64,000 nucleotides of DNA from Zhengitettix transpicula (taxonomy: Eukaryota; Arthropoda; Insecta; Orthoptera; Tetrigidae). The position numbers and the translations under genes were made by a program. The notes beneath the pieces were generated by a model that was not told the DNA's origin, searched no databases, and saw only the letters and a program-made list of their open reading frames with translations. The stretch lies in the NCBI GenBank assembly GCA_037074705.1, contig CM073590.1, positions 768,001-832,000 on the forward strand, written 5' to 3'. Of this stretch, positions 1-13,766 are shown piece after piece; the stretch's first letter is position 1; each line of letters begins with the position of its first letter.

Positions 1-2229
1 TGCATTTAAAGTGTAGTGTTGAAGCTACAAAAGAATGCCTTTACCAGTCGGACATTATGTGAGTAACCAAAACTTTGATAATAATATTTGTAAACAATAA
101 CTAAAAGTGTAGTCAGATTTCGTTCATCTTTCATTTCGTTAAAGTTTAATTTCTTTTCATTTAACTTTCTTTCATTTATCGACATATTGTTTTTAGGTAA
201 ATTTTAAACTGAATTGTTAATCAGTTTATTAAATCTCTTTTCTGTTAATTATCAAATCCAGGGGAGACCCTGAGGGAAGAGATCTTAATTTGATTGTAAT
301 TGTTTTTAATTTTTGGAAGCCACAATTGAATAAATAATTAATTTGTTTGTAAATTTTTTTATATTCATTTCATTTAATTAACCCTTCATTTTGATTATTA
401 CATAAATGGCTACCACAACGTGGGGCAAATTAATTAATCGCTTAACTTGTTGATTATTACAATATATATATATATATATATATATATTTATTTATTTATT
501 TGCGGTTGCAACAGGAAAAGAAGCAGAACCTTGCCTCTAAATTTTATTCATGATTATATGAAAAATTATTATAAATGTTCAACCTGAAGAGGTTCTAATA
601 GAGGCTGAAACTTCGTAAAAATTTTTTTATAAATATTAAAATTTTCTGATTCATGGCCGATTATTTATTTGTTATTATAATTGTCAGATATTTTTTCATC
701 ATTATTATAATTTATATAAATTTTTATCTCACGAAGTTTTATGCTAAACTGAATGTGGCGGAGCTAATAAAATCTTTGCTCCCACAATTCCCATTCCCGC
801 ACTCAGGAACTTTCATCTCATCTCTAACTTCCCTTGACGTGAGTACTTCTGTCCAATCTGACAAACTCAATTCTCTATCAAAGAAATTTGACCAATTCCA
901 GAATTATTACTTTTTAATCATATCTAAAATACAATATATATGTGAGGACCGTTTGTAAATTTGGTACAAAAATATTATGTTCGAGGACTAATTTAATGAG
1001 GTGGCACCTCGGAAACTGTGGGTAAGATTGTGATTTTTATGCCTCCTGGTAGTTCTCATCGTAAGTTTCTCCAATTCCTCCAAATCATTCACAAAATTAC
1101 GGTTATGAAGTTCTATTACAACAACTAACAACAGACTGTTAGGCTACTGGTTCGCTGTGTAACAAGTGTAACAACAAATTATGATCTCAGTAATTTCTTT
1201 CAACGACTCAAAATAGACCAAAAAATGTTTATATACTTAATAACATGTACAGCTTTAATTTCTACTTTACTTTTAAAACGGCATTGATCATTCCGGGGGG
1301 ACAATTATGTAATTTCCTCATCAGGCTAATTTTATCGTCACGGCACGAAAACCAGCCTAAGCGACAGTTATTCTAGCAGTTTACAAATTGATCATCTGCT
1401 GGTCAGTCACACAATTGTGGTCTCCCACTCAAACTGTTTATGAGCTAGAAGTTGAGGGTAGACAACGACATCTTACAATACTCACGGCCTTCGAAAGTAC
1501 TGTTTATCCTAAGACTATCTTTACTTTTTTATGAACTATGCCTGAAACCAAAATCTTTAGATACAGGGGCGTAAATCGGGAATACACCGAAAAGAAATGA
1601 TTATATTCCAAATTGGTTCGATGGTTTGTTTCAATATTTATTTTATGAGTTAAATTAAGTCGTTATGAAATATAAACTAATTTGTGCTCTAATCATGTAA
1701 ATACGACAAACTTCGTTTAGAAATGTAGTCTAATTAATATATTACAAAAAAGTTTTAATTTGACGTCTGTTTTCAATTAATAAAACAATTGATGACCTTA
1801 TAAAGACAGTTTAAGAACATACGAAAATGTATCCAAAAGCCGTCATAATATAAATAAAAAGTGACTATATAGGGTCATCAATTGTTTTATTAAATTACAA
1901 AAAAGATTTCTTCTGGCCGGTGTGTAAGCAAATTAGGTTCTTTGTGTTATCCATAACACCCCAGAATCATTTATATAACGATGTGGACATTTCTTGCCTT
2001 TTCTTCGTTAAGAACTTTAGCTTTATGAATTTTTCTGTCTAGTAGGCTACAGTCTTACCATTTAAACGACAATGAATGGCTTCGTCCAACTTATTTTCTT
2101 CTAGCACCACGTTAACTTCACTAGAGCCAAAAACCCTGTGAAGCGAAACGCGGGAGGTAAAAATAGTTTGTAATTAATTTGGAAGAATTTAAGGAATTAT
2201 AATTTTCTATAGAAATTTGAGAAAGTTCA
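1..2229. other. AT-rich intergenic DNA, no gene recognised
   Basis: I see no RNA gene or transposon signature here beyond the simple repeat listed separately. The longest open frame (653-958, plus strand, 101 codons) is rich in I, Y and F and looks like a chance frame in AT-rich DNA; it has no motif I recognise. Confidence 0.6.
461..500. repeat. (TA)n followed by (TTTA)n microsatellite
   Basis: A run of about 13 TA units passes directly into several TTTA units. It is a simple sequence repeat with no other content. Confidence 0.95.
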
Positions 2230-2480
2230 ACTGATCTACTTCCACATTTTTAGAGTCGCATCACCTGCTGAGGTTATTAGCCACTTTGTACTATGTTGAC
2301 TTTCTTTGTTGGTGAACTAACGAGTGGCGATTTCTCAATATAGGCACCCAATATCCATGCTCTAGCCGGCATTCGAACCCGGGACCTCTGTAATGCGAGG
2401 TAGTCACTCTGACCACTACACCATAGGAGGTCGGCTTCTGCATTGTAGGTACGTATTATCTCTAACACCTTAACAGTACT
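2230..2480 (-). mobile_element. tRNA-derived SINE, tRNA-like head at 2365-2435
   Basis: On the minus strand 2435 to 2365 reads like a 71-nt tRNA: an A-box-like TGGTGTAGTGG, an anticodon-arm-like middle, and a B box GGTTCGAATGC that differs from GGTTCGANNCC at one base. The 5' GCCG and 3' CGGC ends can pair. Sequence continues past the tRNA-like part on both sides, so a SINE head is more likely than a working tRNA gene. The outer limits of the element are estimates, and no poly(A) tail or target duplication was identified. Confidence 0.6.
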
Positions 2481-2859
2481 GGGTGCCTCTTGGAAAGTTT
2501 CTATCAATTCGTTACATTTCAGTGGAAATTAATGGGACGAAGCTAAATTTTAATTAATAAAACGGAAATTTATATATTTTTGTGTTGTGCCAGGGATTAA
2601 CCAACAACAGTCACCTTCGGTACAGAAACTGCTGCAATACGGGTAGTAAATTTCACAGGGGTCTTACAAATCCGTGGCTCACAAAGGAGAACGAACCCAA
2701 ACGGTAATAAAATCCGACGTGACAGAAATCAATTAAGGTAGGACAGATTTTACTGTGTGGTGATCAAATTTGTCTTGCAAATCAGCAAGTTTTCAATCAT
2801 TGAAAAAAGCTTTTAACATTGCTTTTAAGTTCGTCACTTAATTTTGTGGTGATTCGTCC

Positions 2860-2995
2860 ATGCGTTATTTGAATCGCCTGACGAATTCTACAAGAACTGC
2901 AGAAACGTTGTTTGATATTTGTTTAGCACTTATTTTTTTCAGGTATTTGGCTATTTATTCATCTAATTAGTATATTTTTAAAATGTTGTTCGAAA
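2860..2995 (+). mobile_element. Penelope-type element 3' fragment
   Basis: This shares a block with 16.98-17.09 kb and, inverted, with the end of the Penelope-like element at 24.8 kb: CTGACGA (2878-2884), then AGAAACGTTG (2901-2910), then TATTTGGCTATTTA and ATTAGTATATTTTTAA. The CTGANGA and GAAAC boxes are spaced as in the hammerhead ribozymes known from Penelope-like elements, but I could not find a convincing cleavage strand. It is a fragment only; no coding sequence is attached. Confidence 0.5.
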
Positions 2996-4840
2996 ACTGA
3001 CACATTTAGTTCTGTATACCTGGAAAAGAGAGGGAAGAACGAAAAAGAGAGAGACGAAATGAAGAATTTGAACGGACGGAAAATGTGAAGAATCGTTCGA
3101 TGAAAGAGTACTCAGGGGAAAAGAAGAGGTCACTCGCAGTTCCCGTTGAGTTGCAGATAAGTTTGTTGTCGACGGAAGCTCGCTTACAGGGCATTGAAAG
3201 ACGTATGACTGTCACTGGTTCGCAGGCATCACAAAACTTCCGGTCATCTAGCTAGTAACCATTCAGAGCTTATCCTCACAGAAACAAAAAATCCCAGATT
3301 GATTTAATGGCCCACCGTCCCATGATTCTAGACAGTGTAATTGTGTAACGACGCATACTCATATTTAAAATTAATTGATAAATTTATGTATATCATTTCA
3401 AATTTACTACAAATATTTCAAATCTTGATTTTTCATGATAAAACCATTAATAAAATGTGTTCATTAAATAAATTATAAAAATACATATACACGTAAAAGA
3501 GTCAAATGCTTTTGAAACATAAAAATGAAAATTACTATTGTTACTAATCATCAAGCATTAAGCATCTTGTTGTGGAATACCAATAAATTTGTCATGTATC
3601 GTGAATAAATTATGTAATACGTAAATTAAAAGGCATAACTTAGAAAAAGCTGAAAATGTTTTCAGCGTGTACGTTATAACTTACAGTAAAATATAATTCG
3701 TGAGATAGATTACAAAGTGTTTCTTTTTACATACGGAGTATTTTTAATAATATTGCTGCATTTAACATGATCTATGTTCGTTTCTAAATGTACGGAAAGG
3801 TGTTAATTTTAGTGCAACTCTACTTGAGCCCCCGTAAAGCTCCGGTGTGAAGCAAAGGAGAAGGCCGACCATTACGAGAACGGACGTGTATTGTGCGTCT
3901 GTTATTTACTCCCGGTTTATGGGCTGTTAACCTCGCATAAATTACGCAACAACTCTTCAGCACTAACATGACTTTTATGGACCAACAAAATATCCTCACG
4001 AATCTTCAAACACCGCGCATATGAATTAAAATTGGCTTTGAGAACACGAGGTTAAGAGAATATCCTAAATCACTATGCTTGAGTTAATATTCATGAAGAG
4101 AATTATAATTTAAAAATTAAGGGACGTAAATGGCAGGAAGCGCACTTTGAATCTGTGTCCACGGCTATGAATTTTAAACAGAGTGGAATATTATGCTCAC
4201 CAAGAACTTCAATTATCTTAAAGGGATTAACATAATCAATCTTTTACCCTACATTCAAAAGAATACATTTTGTTGTATGCAAATGTTTGTTTCCAAATGT
4301 ACCGTTGTAAAGCAAGAGTCTAAAGGAACACAAAAGTGATATATTTTATTGCTAAAATTTATATCGGTTAAGCATTAAATCAAGATAATTATTTTTATTT
4401 CACAGACAATTACATAGAATTATTCAAATTATTTAATCTATTGAAATTTTCATTTTCGTCAACTCTCATGTTAAACCATGTATAATATTACAGAACGAGG
4501 AGAAGTTACATTTCGGTTTAAGAGTGGATTTTATCTATCAGTTCTCAGAATTACTCGAATTGTTATTTCACTTATTTTTCGGTAATTATTTGGGAACTTC
4601 ATAAAAAAACGTTTAAAACGTTCCAAATCCTACATGGAATATATATGGGCTCTAAAAGATCTGATAAAACAACATATATTGAAGACGAATGGTTACAGTT
4701 CAATAAATTTCTTTTAACTGTATGAGATAAATTTAGAAATTTAAATGGGGTAAATATAAAATAAATAATATCTTATTCCACCATTTTATTGTTTTTAAAC
4801 ATTACGGAAAGATTAGTATATTATTAGTTCAATTTCTTAT
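2996..4840. other. Intergenic DNA, nothing recognised
   Basis: AT-rich sequence with only short open frames (the longest, 3006-3215 minus, is 69 codons and has no recognisable domain). No repeat shared with the rest of the window was noticed. Confidence 0.5.
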
Positions 4841-5375
4841 TCATCTGCGCACATTACCTTCTCTCTCCGCAAAGAAACCTGCCCCACAGTCTCAATAAAC
4901 AATGTGCAGATTCCGCAATCAAACACAGTAAAATACCTTAGGATTACATTTAAATAATAAACCGATTTGGAAATATCACGTAAGATAAAATAAAGAACAA
5001 GTTGAGATGAAGATAAAAGAAATACAGTGGGTGATAGGAAGAAAATCACGTCTATCGATAGAAAATAAAATCCTATTATACAAAGCAGGCATCAAACCAA
5101 TAAGGGCCTAAGGACTTGAATTATGGGGATGTGCATCCAAATCAAACATTGCAATGATCCAAATGTGCCAATCCAAAATACTTCAACAAATTACTAACGC
5201 TCCGTGGTATGTAACCAACATCACGCTGCATAACGATCTTCAAGTTCCTACGGTGGGGGAAGCCATAAAACACCACGCAGTAGTGGACAACCATCCTAAC
5301 CCACCACAGGACCAACTCCTACAACCAGTGACCAGCAAAAGACTGAAAAAGATGTGGCCAAGTGAATTAATTTAA
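4841..5375 (+). pseudogene. Jockey-clade reverse transcriptase, C-terminal relic
   Basis: This is the 3' coding end of a non-LTR retrotransposon whose ORF2 would make cDNA by target-primed reverse transcription. The frame from 4841 reads SSAHITFSLRKETCP, then INNVQIPQSNTVKYL. A one-base shift inside the KYLGLHL motif changes frame at about 4940, and LGLHLNNKPIWKYH continues there. A third segment reads ENKILLYKAGIKPI, LELWGCASKSNI, MIQMCQSKILQQI and NAPWYVTNITLHNDLQVPT, the C-terminal order typical of jockey elements, ending at the stop at 5373-5375. There is an in-frame stop near 5110. The catalytic domain and ORF1 are missing, so the copy is dead and 5' truncated. Confidence 0.88.
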
Positions 5376-8300
5376 GTAATGGTTTTTTTCTCTCTCTTTT
5401 CTATCATGTTTTAAATTCTGCAGGCGATAACATTGGATATCTCCCTGATAATGTTATTGCTACCAGTACATCTGGCAGCCGTCAGCAATTTAGCTCATAG
5501 AATTATAAATGATTCTGATTGCTAAACAAAGAAATTTTAAAAAATCTAATAGTTAAATAATAAGAAACAATTCACGGGTATTTTATAAAATTTTGTTGTG
5601 AAATATGTTTCGTATTTGTTCCGCGGAAAAGGAAATTAAATAAGTAAAATAAGTTAGGTCATGAAGTGATAACTTATGTGCATTTATTTGTATATATTGT
5701 TTCCAGAATTCATTAAATTCGATACATTTGTTAAAAAATATATTGGCCTATATCTTAAATGATTATCGAAGGATTGTAACCACATTAATCAACCAAAGCA
5801 AGGTTTTTTAAATGAAAAACTCAATAGGAATATCAAGGATACATCTCGTGAAGGTGTAATATATTTATTATTCAAACGCAGTTACATAAAAATTATTAAT
5901 ACAAACGTAAGGAAACAATATAACATCAAAACGTTTTTGGCTTGGCGTTAACCCGAAAGATGCTTCGTCATTTGATGTTTTTCATCTGTGTGCTGCTCCG
6001 TCAGAAGAGACGTGCAGTACAAATAAAAGGCTGAAACCGTTCACGTTTGAAAAATTAAATAACTAAAATCTAATAATCTTAAATTTTTAATATGAGGTTA
6101 TTGTAAAGACATATTCATTTATTTTCTTCGCGTATACGCCACTGAGGCTCCGTTAGAATTGCCACATGTTTTCTATAGCAATTCCTACCTTGAAAAAAAT
6201 TTATATCTTTCTGAATAATTTACATTGAGTCTTTCGTGCTATTTGTGGAATAATTGGCAATAATTTTCTACTTTTGCATATGTTTGTTCTGGGTGCATAT
6301 CAGTAAATTTCCGATCAGTCTCTAATACAGTTGTAATAAGTTATATTGTGCGGTGGATGTTTCTGTGAGCTACCTCCGTGTTACCAATTTTGCATTCAGT
6401 GTGTGACTAAATGTAGCTTTGCGTCCTTTCGACACCTGCAGGAAGTTAACCGAACACTTCCGTCTCCAAAGGTGTCGTTGCTGGGTTGAGCACTCGGAAT
6501 GTGAATTCCGTTCCGTATTCACTAAGAGGAAGAGAACTATAAAGGGCACACAAATGAATTATTTGACTTAGATAATCAAGCATGTCGATAGATAATATTT
6601 ATATTTTCTTTTAGATAAATACACATACGGAATAAATCATAAATATATTAATAGCGATCGGATTGTTTCATTTAAATGAGGTTTCTAAACATGGATTCTG
6701 TTTAGTAAAGGAAATGCGTATTTATATACCTCAGGGTATCCTTTATTTTCGAAGATCATGTTCTAATACCATAAAGTAAATAATACTTTTCTACTTGACC
6801 ATAATTGTAACAACTATTGTCAAATAGCTGATCCAACATAAATTAATATCTTTATTGGTGTCCAATTCTTTGGTACGTCAAATACAGCATGTGTTCCATT
6901 TTTTATTGAATATTTAAATTGCAACTCTTTATCATAAGTCAAAGAGTTAAAAATAACATTTGTTTGTGATTTTATAAGGATAGGATGATTTGATTAATTC
7001 TATCTTAGCTCGGTTAAAATATGCAAGTATTCATGGTACAGTTATAGTATACTGTAGCGGATTGTGTTGGCTGAAAATTTACAAGAATGTTTTGAGAATA
7101 AATTAGAATCCCACACACTACAGGCCCCTTCTTTGGCTTGATTTAAATGGTTTGTTTTCGGAGGAACAAAATTAGAAGGTTCCATTCATGTCCCATGCAG
7201 ACAAATTGCGCCGGTGTGGCAGTCATTCAGAAATAATAGCTGAATGACTCCCCTTAACTTATTCCGCCCTTTACGTAATTAAGGTAACTTCAAGCTGCAC
7301 CCATAAACGAAGGCATTATGCTTTCTAGTGCTTAATTTGGCTCCGCGTAACAACACAGATAATAATCTTGACGAGCAGCCACGACATCTATTCTTATTCG
7401 GAGATCGCTGGGTGATGATCTTTTTCAGGTTTTCCAAATTTTCCTTCTCTAACGAGCATAGTTCCACAACGCAGAATATTGAGAACTGCCGCAGATGTGT
7501 ATGCAAATAAAGTAATTATAAAAGTCAATTTCGCGATGACAGCGAGAATAGATATTATGAACATCGCAGAAATATTACTCATACTACGTATACCTCGTTC
7601 GCTTTCATAAAAATTGAGTGACAAAGTTTTATTATAAGTACTGGGTTCTAAAATGTATTATGTAGTTTGATCGTCAGTATACTTTATTATTTGTTACACC
7701 GTATTTATTAATAACCTAAAGAAGTAGTTGAAGAACAATAAATTTGACACTGAGGACTTACCTGCCTAACTAGAATTTCTTATGCAGGCAGTAAATAAAT
7801 TGTGTAGTAATACATAAATATGAAGCGCACGATGGTAAATATGAATTGGTTAGATGAAAGAACGCTGGTACACGTCGGGTTAGATCAAAATGATTGAGAC
7901 GCAGATAATACTATCGAGTTTCCTTCTGTGATATTTAATCTAATTAGGGGAAATTTTTAAAAACTGCATAAAGGTTAGTGAACAATTTTATAGTCTTCTA
8001 TGATTTATAATAAATTTAACCTGCCAAAAGCGGGTGAAGTTGTTCATTTGCATAAAAAAGGATAATAGTTTATAAAATCACTTTTAAATAATATAAAGTT
8101 TAATCGTTAAATTGCAGGTCTTTTACAAAGAGAACATAAAATTATTACCATCAAGTAAGCAGTGAAAATTTACGATATTTAAAATAAATGACGTCAGTGA
8201 GTCGAGTATCACAGAAATAATAGGAAAAGAATGAGACAGTCTTATGAGGAATTTAAAAACCCCAAAAAAATTCAGCAACGCTGATTAATTTTAATCGGAT

Positions 8301-11280
8301 AAACCCATCTTTAAATATACATTTGAAATTAAATTAAAAATTTCTACAATTTCGTTGGTGTTAAGTAAATTATGTGCCTCGGACCCCTTTTCAAAACTTT
8401 GTGAACTTAAGAACATGTTATTTGTTGTTAGTGATAGTTTGTTATAATAATTTGGAAAATACCTGAATAACATACGAACATATATCGAAACGTCGTTACG
8501 CTATTAATAAAATATAAAGCGTCAGTATAAGGTCAATAATTGATTTATCAATTAAGTTTAAGTTAACATTTCTGAGTTCTACCACCTTAGTTCACAAATT
8601 CCATTAATGGAACGTTTGTTTCGCATATATTTTTCTTCAATGTGACCAAAAAATTATTTGATCTTCAAATATATTCAAAAGTACACTCTTTAGTTATATG
8701 AAAATAAACTGTGTTTTTTATGTGGTGAAAATTATATCAAGATGAAATAAAACATTGATTTTATACGTCGAATCTTTAAAAGTGCAAAGTGTATTCCTTC
8801 CAAACATATTTGCATAATAATTATACATTGCACACGTTTCTTTCAACTTCTAAACAAATTGATATTTTTTTCTTCTTTTCATGTACAGATTTAAACTTAT
8901 GGATGCTATGTAAATTACTTGACATGAATCTGAAAAGTGCAATAATTTTCATTGATCTGATGAGGAATGCCATAAAACAAAACACGTAAGCTGAACTATC
9001 TACAAAGGAAGCCATTTACAGTAAGGATGTGGTAACAGTGTACACCCTTCTGAGATTCAACCTCACATCAAAATACTTAAAAATACAAATACTATTATTT
9101 TTTCATATAGTTGTCACCCCATACAGATTGCAGGTGTTAATTTTATTAGACGAGTTTGATCACTAAGTTGACTTTTTCTGTTTGGAGAATTGTACTAATT
9201 ACGCTGGATAACTGTATTATTTTATGTTTTATTATTAAGTTATTATAAGATATTTAATTTTATTTAAATGATTATTTAACTCTGAAATTATTTAATTATA
9301 TTGCAGGATATAAATGAATCACAATAATTAATAATTTATATTTTGTTACCAAAATAACATTCACTTCTTGCTCTCATTTTCAATTTTAATAACCACGGCT
9401 AATATAAAAAATAAACAAAACAGAAAGGAACAAACAAAAAAGGTAGATAATTTCTGATGAGCCAAAATACAGTGCTCATATGGCTTTAATGAACCGACTT
9501 TTATGGAATTATTTTCGGTACATTACCACTTGCAGATCTGTCCAGGTGAAGACTTCGCAGTTAGCTTCATACTCACGTATATACTTCCTGGAAAAAAGGT
9601 CACCCAGCTGGCCTACAGGAGTTGTCAGCAGGACAGCTCCATACTCTCCTCAATATCTTGCTTTCCAAACCGTAATCAGTATCCGAAACTTAAAAACTAA
9701 TTTCCTCTCTAAACTCAACTTCTGCATAAGTTCCCAAAATTAAGTGTCTTCCACTCCAAAACGAAAAAACGATCATACAACCTCCCTAAACTAAAATCTG
9801 CTCCGAAACTAATTCATTAATCCCCTAACAGACTTATAACATCACAAAACTAACTCACTTCCGCTTGCTCCCCTAATTCACTCTTCTTAAAGTGAAAACT
9901 TACTAAATGAAAAACTAGTACCTAACTTCCGATCAACTAAACACCCTACGGGGTTCGCATGGCCAAAATTAAGGGCGTAGGAAGTCACGGTCGCGGTGGC
10001 GCCAATTTGGTCGAGCATCTTGAATGACCGTTCTAAAATATGGAGACCACAGATTAGCCTAGCCAGAAACACAATATTATAATCTCTTCTTCAGGGTTGT
10101 TTTCTCTTAGTAGGGAAGCGAGCGTTGACCATCGCCAAACTCAAACCGAAATTAAAAGCAATTCATGCGTCAATGTCTTTGATCTTATATTTGGATTCAT
10201 GATGCATATAGGAAAGTGTTGAAAATTAATTAGAAAAAAGTTTTGCGATGTTAACGAAGTACCAAATATAAATTATAGAATTAATGTATATTAATTCGGA
10301 TTGGCTCATTTCTTAATCAGTGACATCTTCGTCTATAGCTTCGTGAGTAATCTATGTTTACAAATCCGTTACTCATACATTATTAAAACGTGAAGAAATT
10401 TGAACCAAAAATGATAAAGATACGACTTTGAATCTAGGAATGGTCCGTGTGATAGTAAGAGGGAATGGCATTTTAGAAAAATGCAAAAACGATTGAAATT
10501 AATGTCGAATAAATACTTTTCAGTCAACATAATTTAAGTCTAATTTTAACCCCTAATTAAATTAGAGGGTTTGGGGTTACATGTAAAAATTATGCGACTG
10601 CGATTGAGATTGGAGTCAACCTATATTTTCGGGTTCACTGAAATAAATAATGATAATATTGTTTACTGAGATTAGTTACATGATTATGCCAAATTCAATC
10701 CCTTCATCATTGGATCGATGGATGGATGGAGTAAATAATAAAATATCCAAAATTACCGATATCAATGTCGGTTGCATAGTTGTAGTGATCGCTATCAGAT
10801 CCGAAGTTGCTGAAAAAAGTTTCTATCACTCCAACTGACCTTTTCATACCTTGTATTTTATGACTATCAACAAGTGACAAGTGACAGAATTAGCCTATTA
10901 AATATTTCGGAGTTGATTTGACTTCGCAATGTTTGGATAACTTTGTATTTTGTTCAAGGGTGGTTCATCCCAGATATTTTTATTCTTGCACATATAGTTG
11001 ATACTAAAACTATTATTTAGAATCAAGTTTAAAAATATTTACGCTATAAATCGAATTATAGTCTATTATAAGATTGGGGTGAATAAGTAGCTGGGAAGAT
11101 ATGGTAATAAGCTAGTTATTTAAATTTCGTAATCCATATCTAATTTTCTGATTTCGATACACACAAAACTGCCTAATTCGAAATAATAAATCCCATATGG
11201 CCAGTTTCTGAATGCTGGAAACAGATTGGTGGACTTTTAGCTACCCACACTTTTCATACGTAACACAGAAGCCTGACACA
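5376..11280. other. Long intergenic stretch, nothing assigned
   Basis: About 5.9 kb of AT-rich DNA. Open frames at 7279-7624, 8291-9015 and 9480-9743 overlap each other on both strands, are short and show no domain I know. The 87-codon plus frame at 9480-9743 is the least AT-biased but has no recognisable motif. No tRNA-like boxes, LTR ends or poly(A)-tailed repeats were noticed. Confidence 0.45.
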
Positions 11281-11287
11281 CAAGAAC

Positions 11288-11371
11288 AATGGCGGCGGGT
11301 TTGGAGTATCTTCGCCTTGTCCGTGGGCGAGAACACGCGACGCTATTGTCCGCAATGGGCGGCGCTCTGTA
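11288..11371 (+). other. Small GC-rich open frame, 27 codons, uncertain
   Basis: In an AT-rich setting there is an ATG in a favourable context (AACAATGG) followed by 27 codons beginning MAAGLEYLRLVRGRE and ending at TAG. The GC-rich island covers only about 120 bp and also lies in a different frame of a 63-codon plus-strand ORF (11212-11403). It could be a first exon, a small peptide, a transposon scrap or chance. I do not recognise it. Confidence 0.15.
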
Positions 11372-11739
11372 GCAATTCTCCATGTAACATTATGTTTAGG
11401 TGAAGAGCATAAATCTGTTTCTTATCAACGTGACTTACAATTTAACTGTCACACCTAATAACAGATATCTATGTATACCTATGCAGCCATATTGCACGAA
11501 AATCTTAATATTGGCCTCATATGGCCAAGTAAAATATTTATGACAGAATATAAACAATAAAATAAACACTTCAATTAAGTTGAAAGAAAATAAAAGAAAA
11601 TAACAAACTAACATGGATCAACAAATTTTCCAGTTTAAGTAACCAATAAGATATTAAATAAGTATAAAATACGAAAAATTCAATCCAAGGCAACCGAAAA
11701 TATAACTAGATACATTATATAAGGAAAATATATATAAGA

Positions 11740-12560
11740 AAACCCAATCAACTACAACGAACGTAAATCAAAATCTAATGCTCGAATGATCTCAAAAAAT
11801 TTTTATCAAATACATTTGCAACAACCTGATGTTCCTCGATATAGACCGAACTATTCATACAATATAAAAAGGGAACAATAATTATAGCTCTCACCTCCAA
11901 AACAATATAAATAATGATGAGCTAAATGGTCTTATTGACCTAGAATTACTTCAATACATACAGAACAATCTCATCTCTCATCTGGACCTGCAATTTCTCT
12001 ATCATTCTTAAAAAAACGATTAGAAACTTTATTTCATGTATATAACAATATATGAATAACACACATATTTACTGCCATATGGAGATAATCTGCAATCGTA
12101 ACAATTCCAAAAACCAGGGAAAAGTGGTAACGGTCAAGGCAACTGCTTTCCAATTTCGTTAACAAGCTACATGTGCAAAATACTCGCAAAATATATTAAA
12201 CTATAGATTGAAACGTTTCTAGGGAAAATAGAAAATTATTATAGATAATAAATTCGGATTCCGACTGGGACATTCAACCACAACGCATCTAATTAGTATC
12301 GACAACAACATCCGTCAAGCATTTTTAAACAACCAACATACCTTGGTAGTTAGAATGGAAGGTGAATGATATTGATTGGCTTCATTTCATATTAACAAAA
12401 CTATATCAACTATTCCAATTTATATAGGACTTTCTAAACACTGAAGCATTAAAAACAAGAGGGAATGGACAAGTCGCTCAAAGTATAAAACTCGAAAACG
12501 GCGTTCCACAAGGATCGGTATTGAGTGCTACACTTTTCCTACAAGCCATAAACGACACAG
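11740..12560 (+). pseudogene. Degenerate non-LTR reverse transcriptase, I/jockey-like
   Basis: No long frame survives, but reverse-transcriptase motifs appear in the right order across shifting frames. These are GPAISLSFLKKRLETL (about 11985-12030), SAIVTIP and PGKSGN, then FPISLTSYMCKILAKY (about 12150-12200), then KFGFRLGHSTTTHLI (about 12248-12293), and finally ENGVPQGSVLSATLF with AIND. GVPQGSVLS is at 12500-12526. The wording of these blocks, especially SLTS..CK, GFR.GHST and GVPQGSVLS.TLF..AIND, fits the I/jockey group of non-LTR elements. Stops and frameshifts separate every block. The YADD catalytic motif was not located. Confidence 0.78.
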
Positions 12561-13370
12561 ATGGAGGAAATCTTGCCCCCAGTAATATATAGGAAATTCT
12601 CCATGATCGCAATTATCAATACGCGTATTCTACAGAATATCACAAGCTACTGTAGAAGATAGACGTAATACACGACCAATCACTAAAAATCGCTACAGAC
12701 TGCTTTCGCAATAGTCCGATTGGCAGTAATCTAATTGAAAAGAATACAATATGATTGTATTTTATATTTTTATGTTATGCTTCGGAATTAAATGTAAGAT
12801 GAGTATGGCTCACGCAGTTGTAAGCTATAAAATATAATAAACGATTTTATTGAGACTGCAGTTTTGGTTTTTGGTATTATTTACACTCCCCAATTACTTC
12901 TAAAATTAATAACTTGATCAATAAAGTAAACTTACATATCACTGATCTGGAGGATGAACGGAACTGTGAACTCGCACAGGTGACGTGACGTAGCCGAATA
13001 ATACGCCTCCTTGTGGCACCAACGAACATAAGGAATCAAACAACTAGAGTAATTAAAAAAGAGAGGTATACAAAATGTAATAAATTGAAAGCAGGACACA
13101 TAAAAATATATGAATGAGATATACCCCTTAAAAACAAAAAATAAAATGAAAAACAGCTCCCCGCCAATATGTTATTATGTTAAGTGTAACTAAAAACAAA
13201 CCAAGTTGTCTAAGACAACAAAACATACGAAACAACAGAGAAAAGAGGTATAGACAAAAAAAGAAATCAACGAAATCATAGAATCACCAACGTACGAAAA
13301 TAAAAGTATAAAATTCATTAACGCAATAAATTATCACAAGGACATTTAAAAATAAATTCTTAAATGAAGT
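12561..13370. other. Intergenic, nothing recognised
   Basis: This is AT-rich sequence after the reverse-transcriptase relic and may include its untranslated tail. No repeat or gene was identified. Confidence 0.4.
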
Positions 13371-13766
13371 GGCCCACCTGCTGAGGTGTAGCGGTCTGCA
13401 TCAACGCCTCGTATCGCAGAGGGCCCAGATTCGAATCCATGGTGGTGGTCGTAATGGTCATGAAACCTGGGGTTGAGAGTGAAAGAGAATCGATTCACTC
13501 ACCACGTGACACTCCTAAATCAAGAATGTGTCATGGAAGATGACAGTTTAACCGTCGTCCCGTAGGCCAAGGCCCTGAATGGGCTGTAGAAGCGAGGGGA
13601 AAGTTAAATCTAAGATACACAAGCGTAAAAGAAATAATGTAATTGTAAACAATATATAAGCATTATAAATGTTAAGTCTAAATATCTTAAATTTATGATA
13701 ATGTATATGATAGTATGGATGTCAACGTATTATAAATGTATAGCAGCTCAAATAAATAAATAAATT
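13371..13766 (+). mobile_element. tRNA-derived SINE with AAATAAAT tail
   Basis: The head at about 13378-13448 is tRNA-like: TGAGGTGTAGCGGTCTGC resembles an A box and AGATTCGAATCC a B box. An unrelated body of ~300 bp follows, containing a short inverted pair around GAATCGATTC. The element ends in an AAATAAATAAAT-type tail at 13750-13766. This head-body-tail order is that of a Pol III SINE. The exact ends are estimates. Confidence 0.7.

Noticed and set aside
2365..2435. Functional tRNA gene
   Set aside because: The A and B boxes are good, but the acceptor stem and anticodon arm are imperfect and the sequence continues as a repeat, so I called it a SINE.
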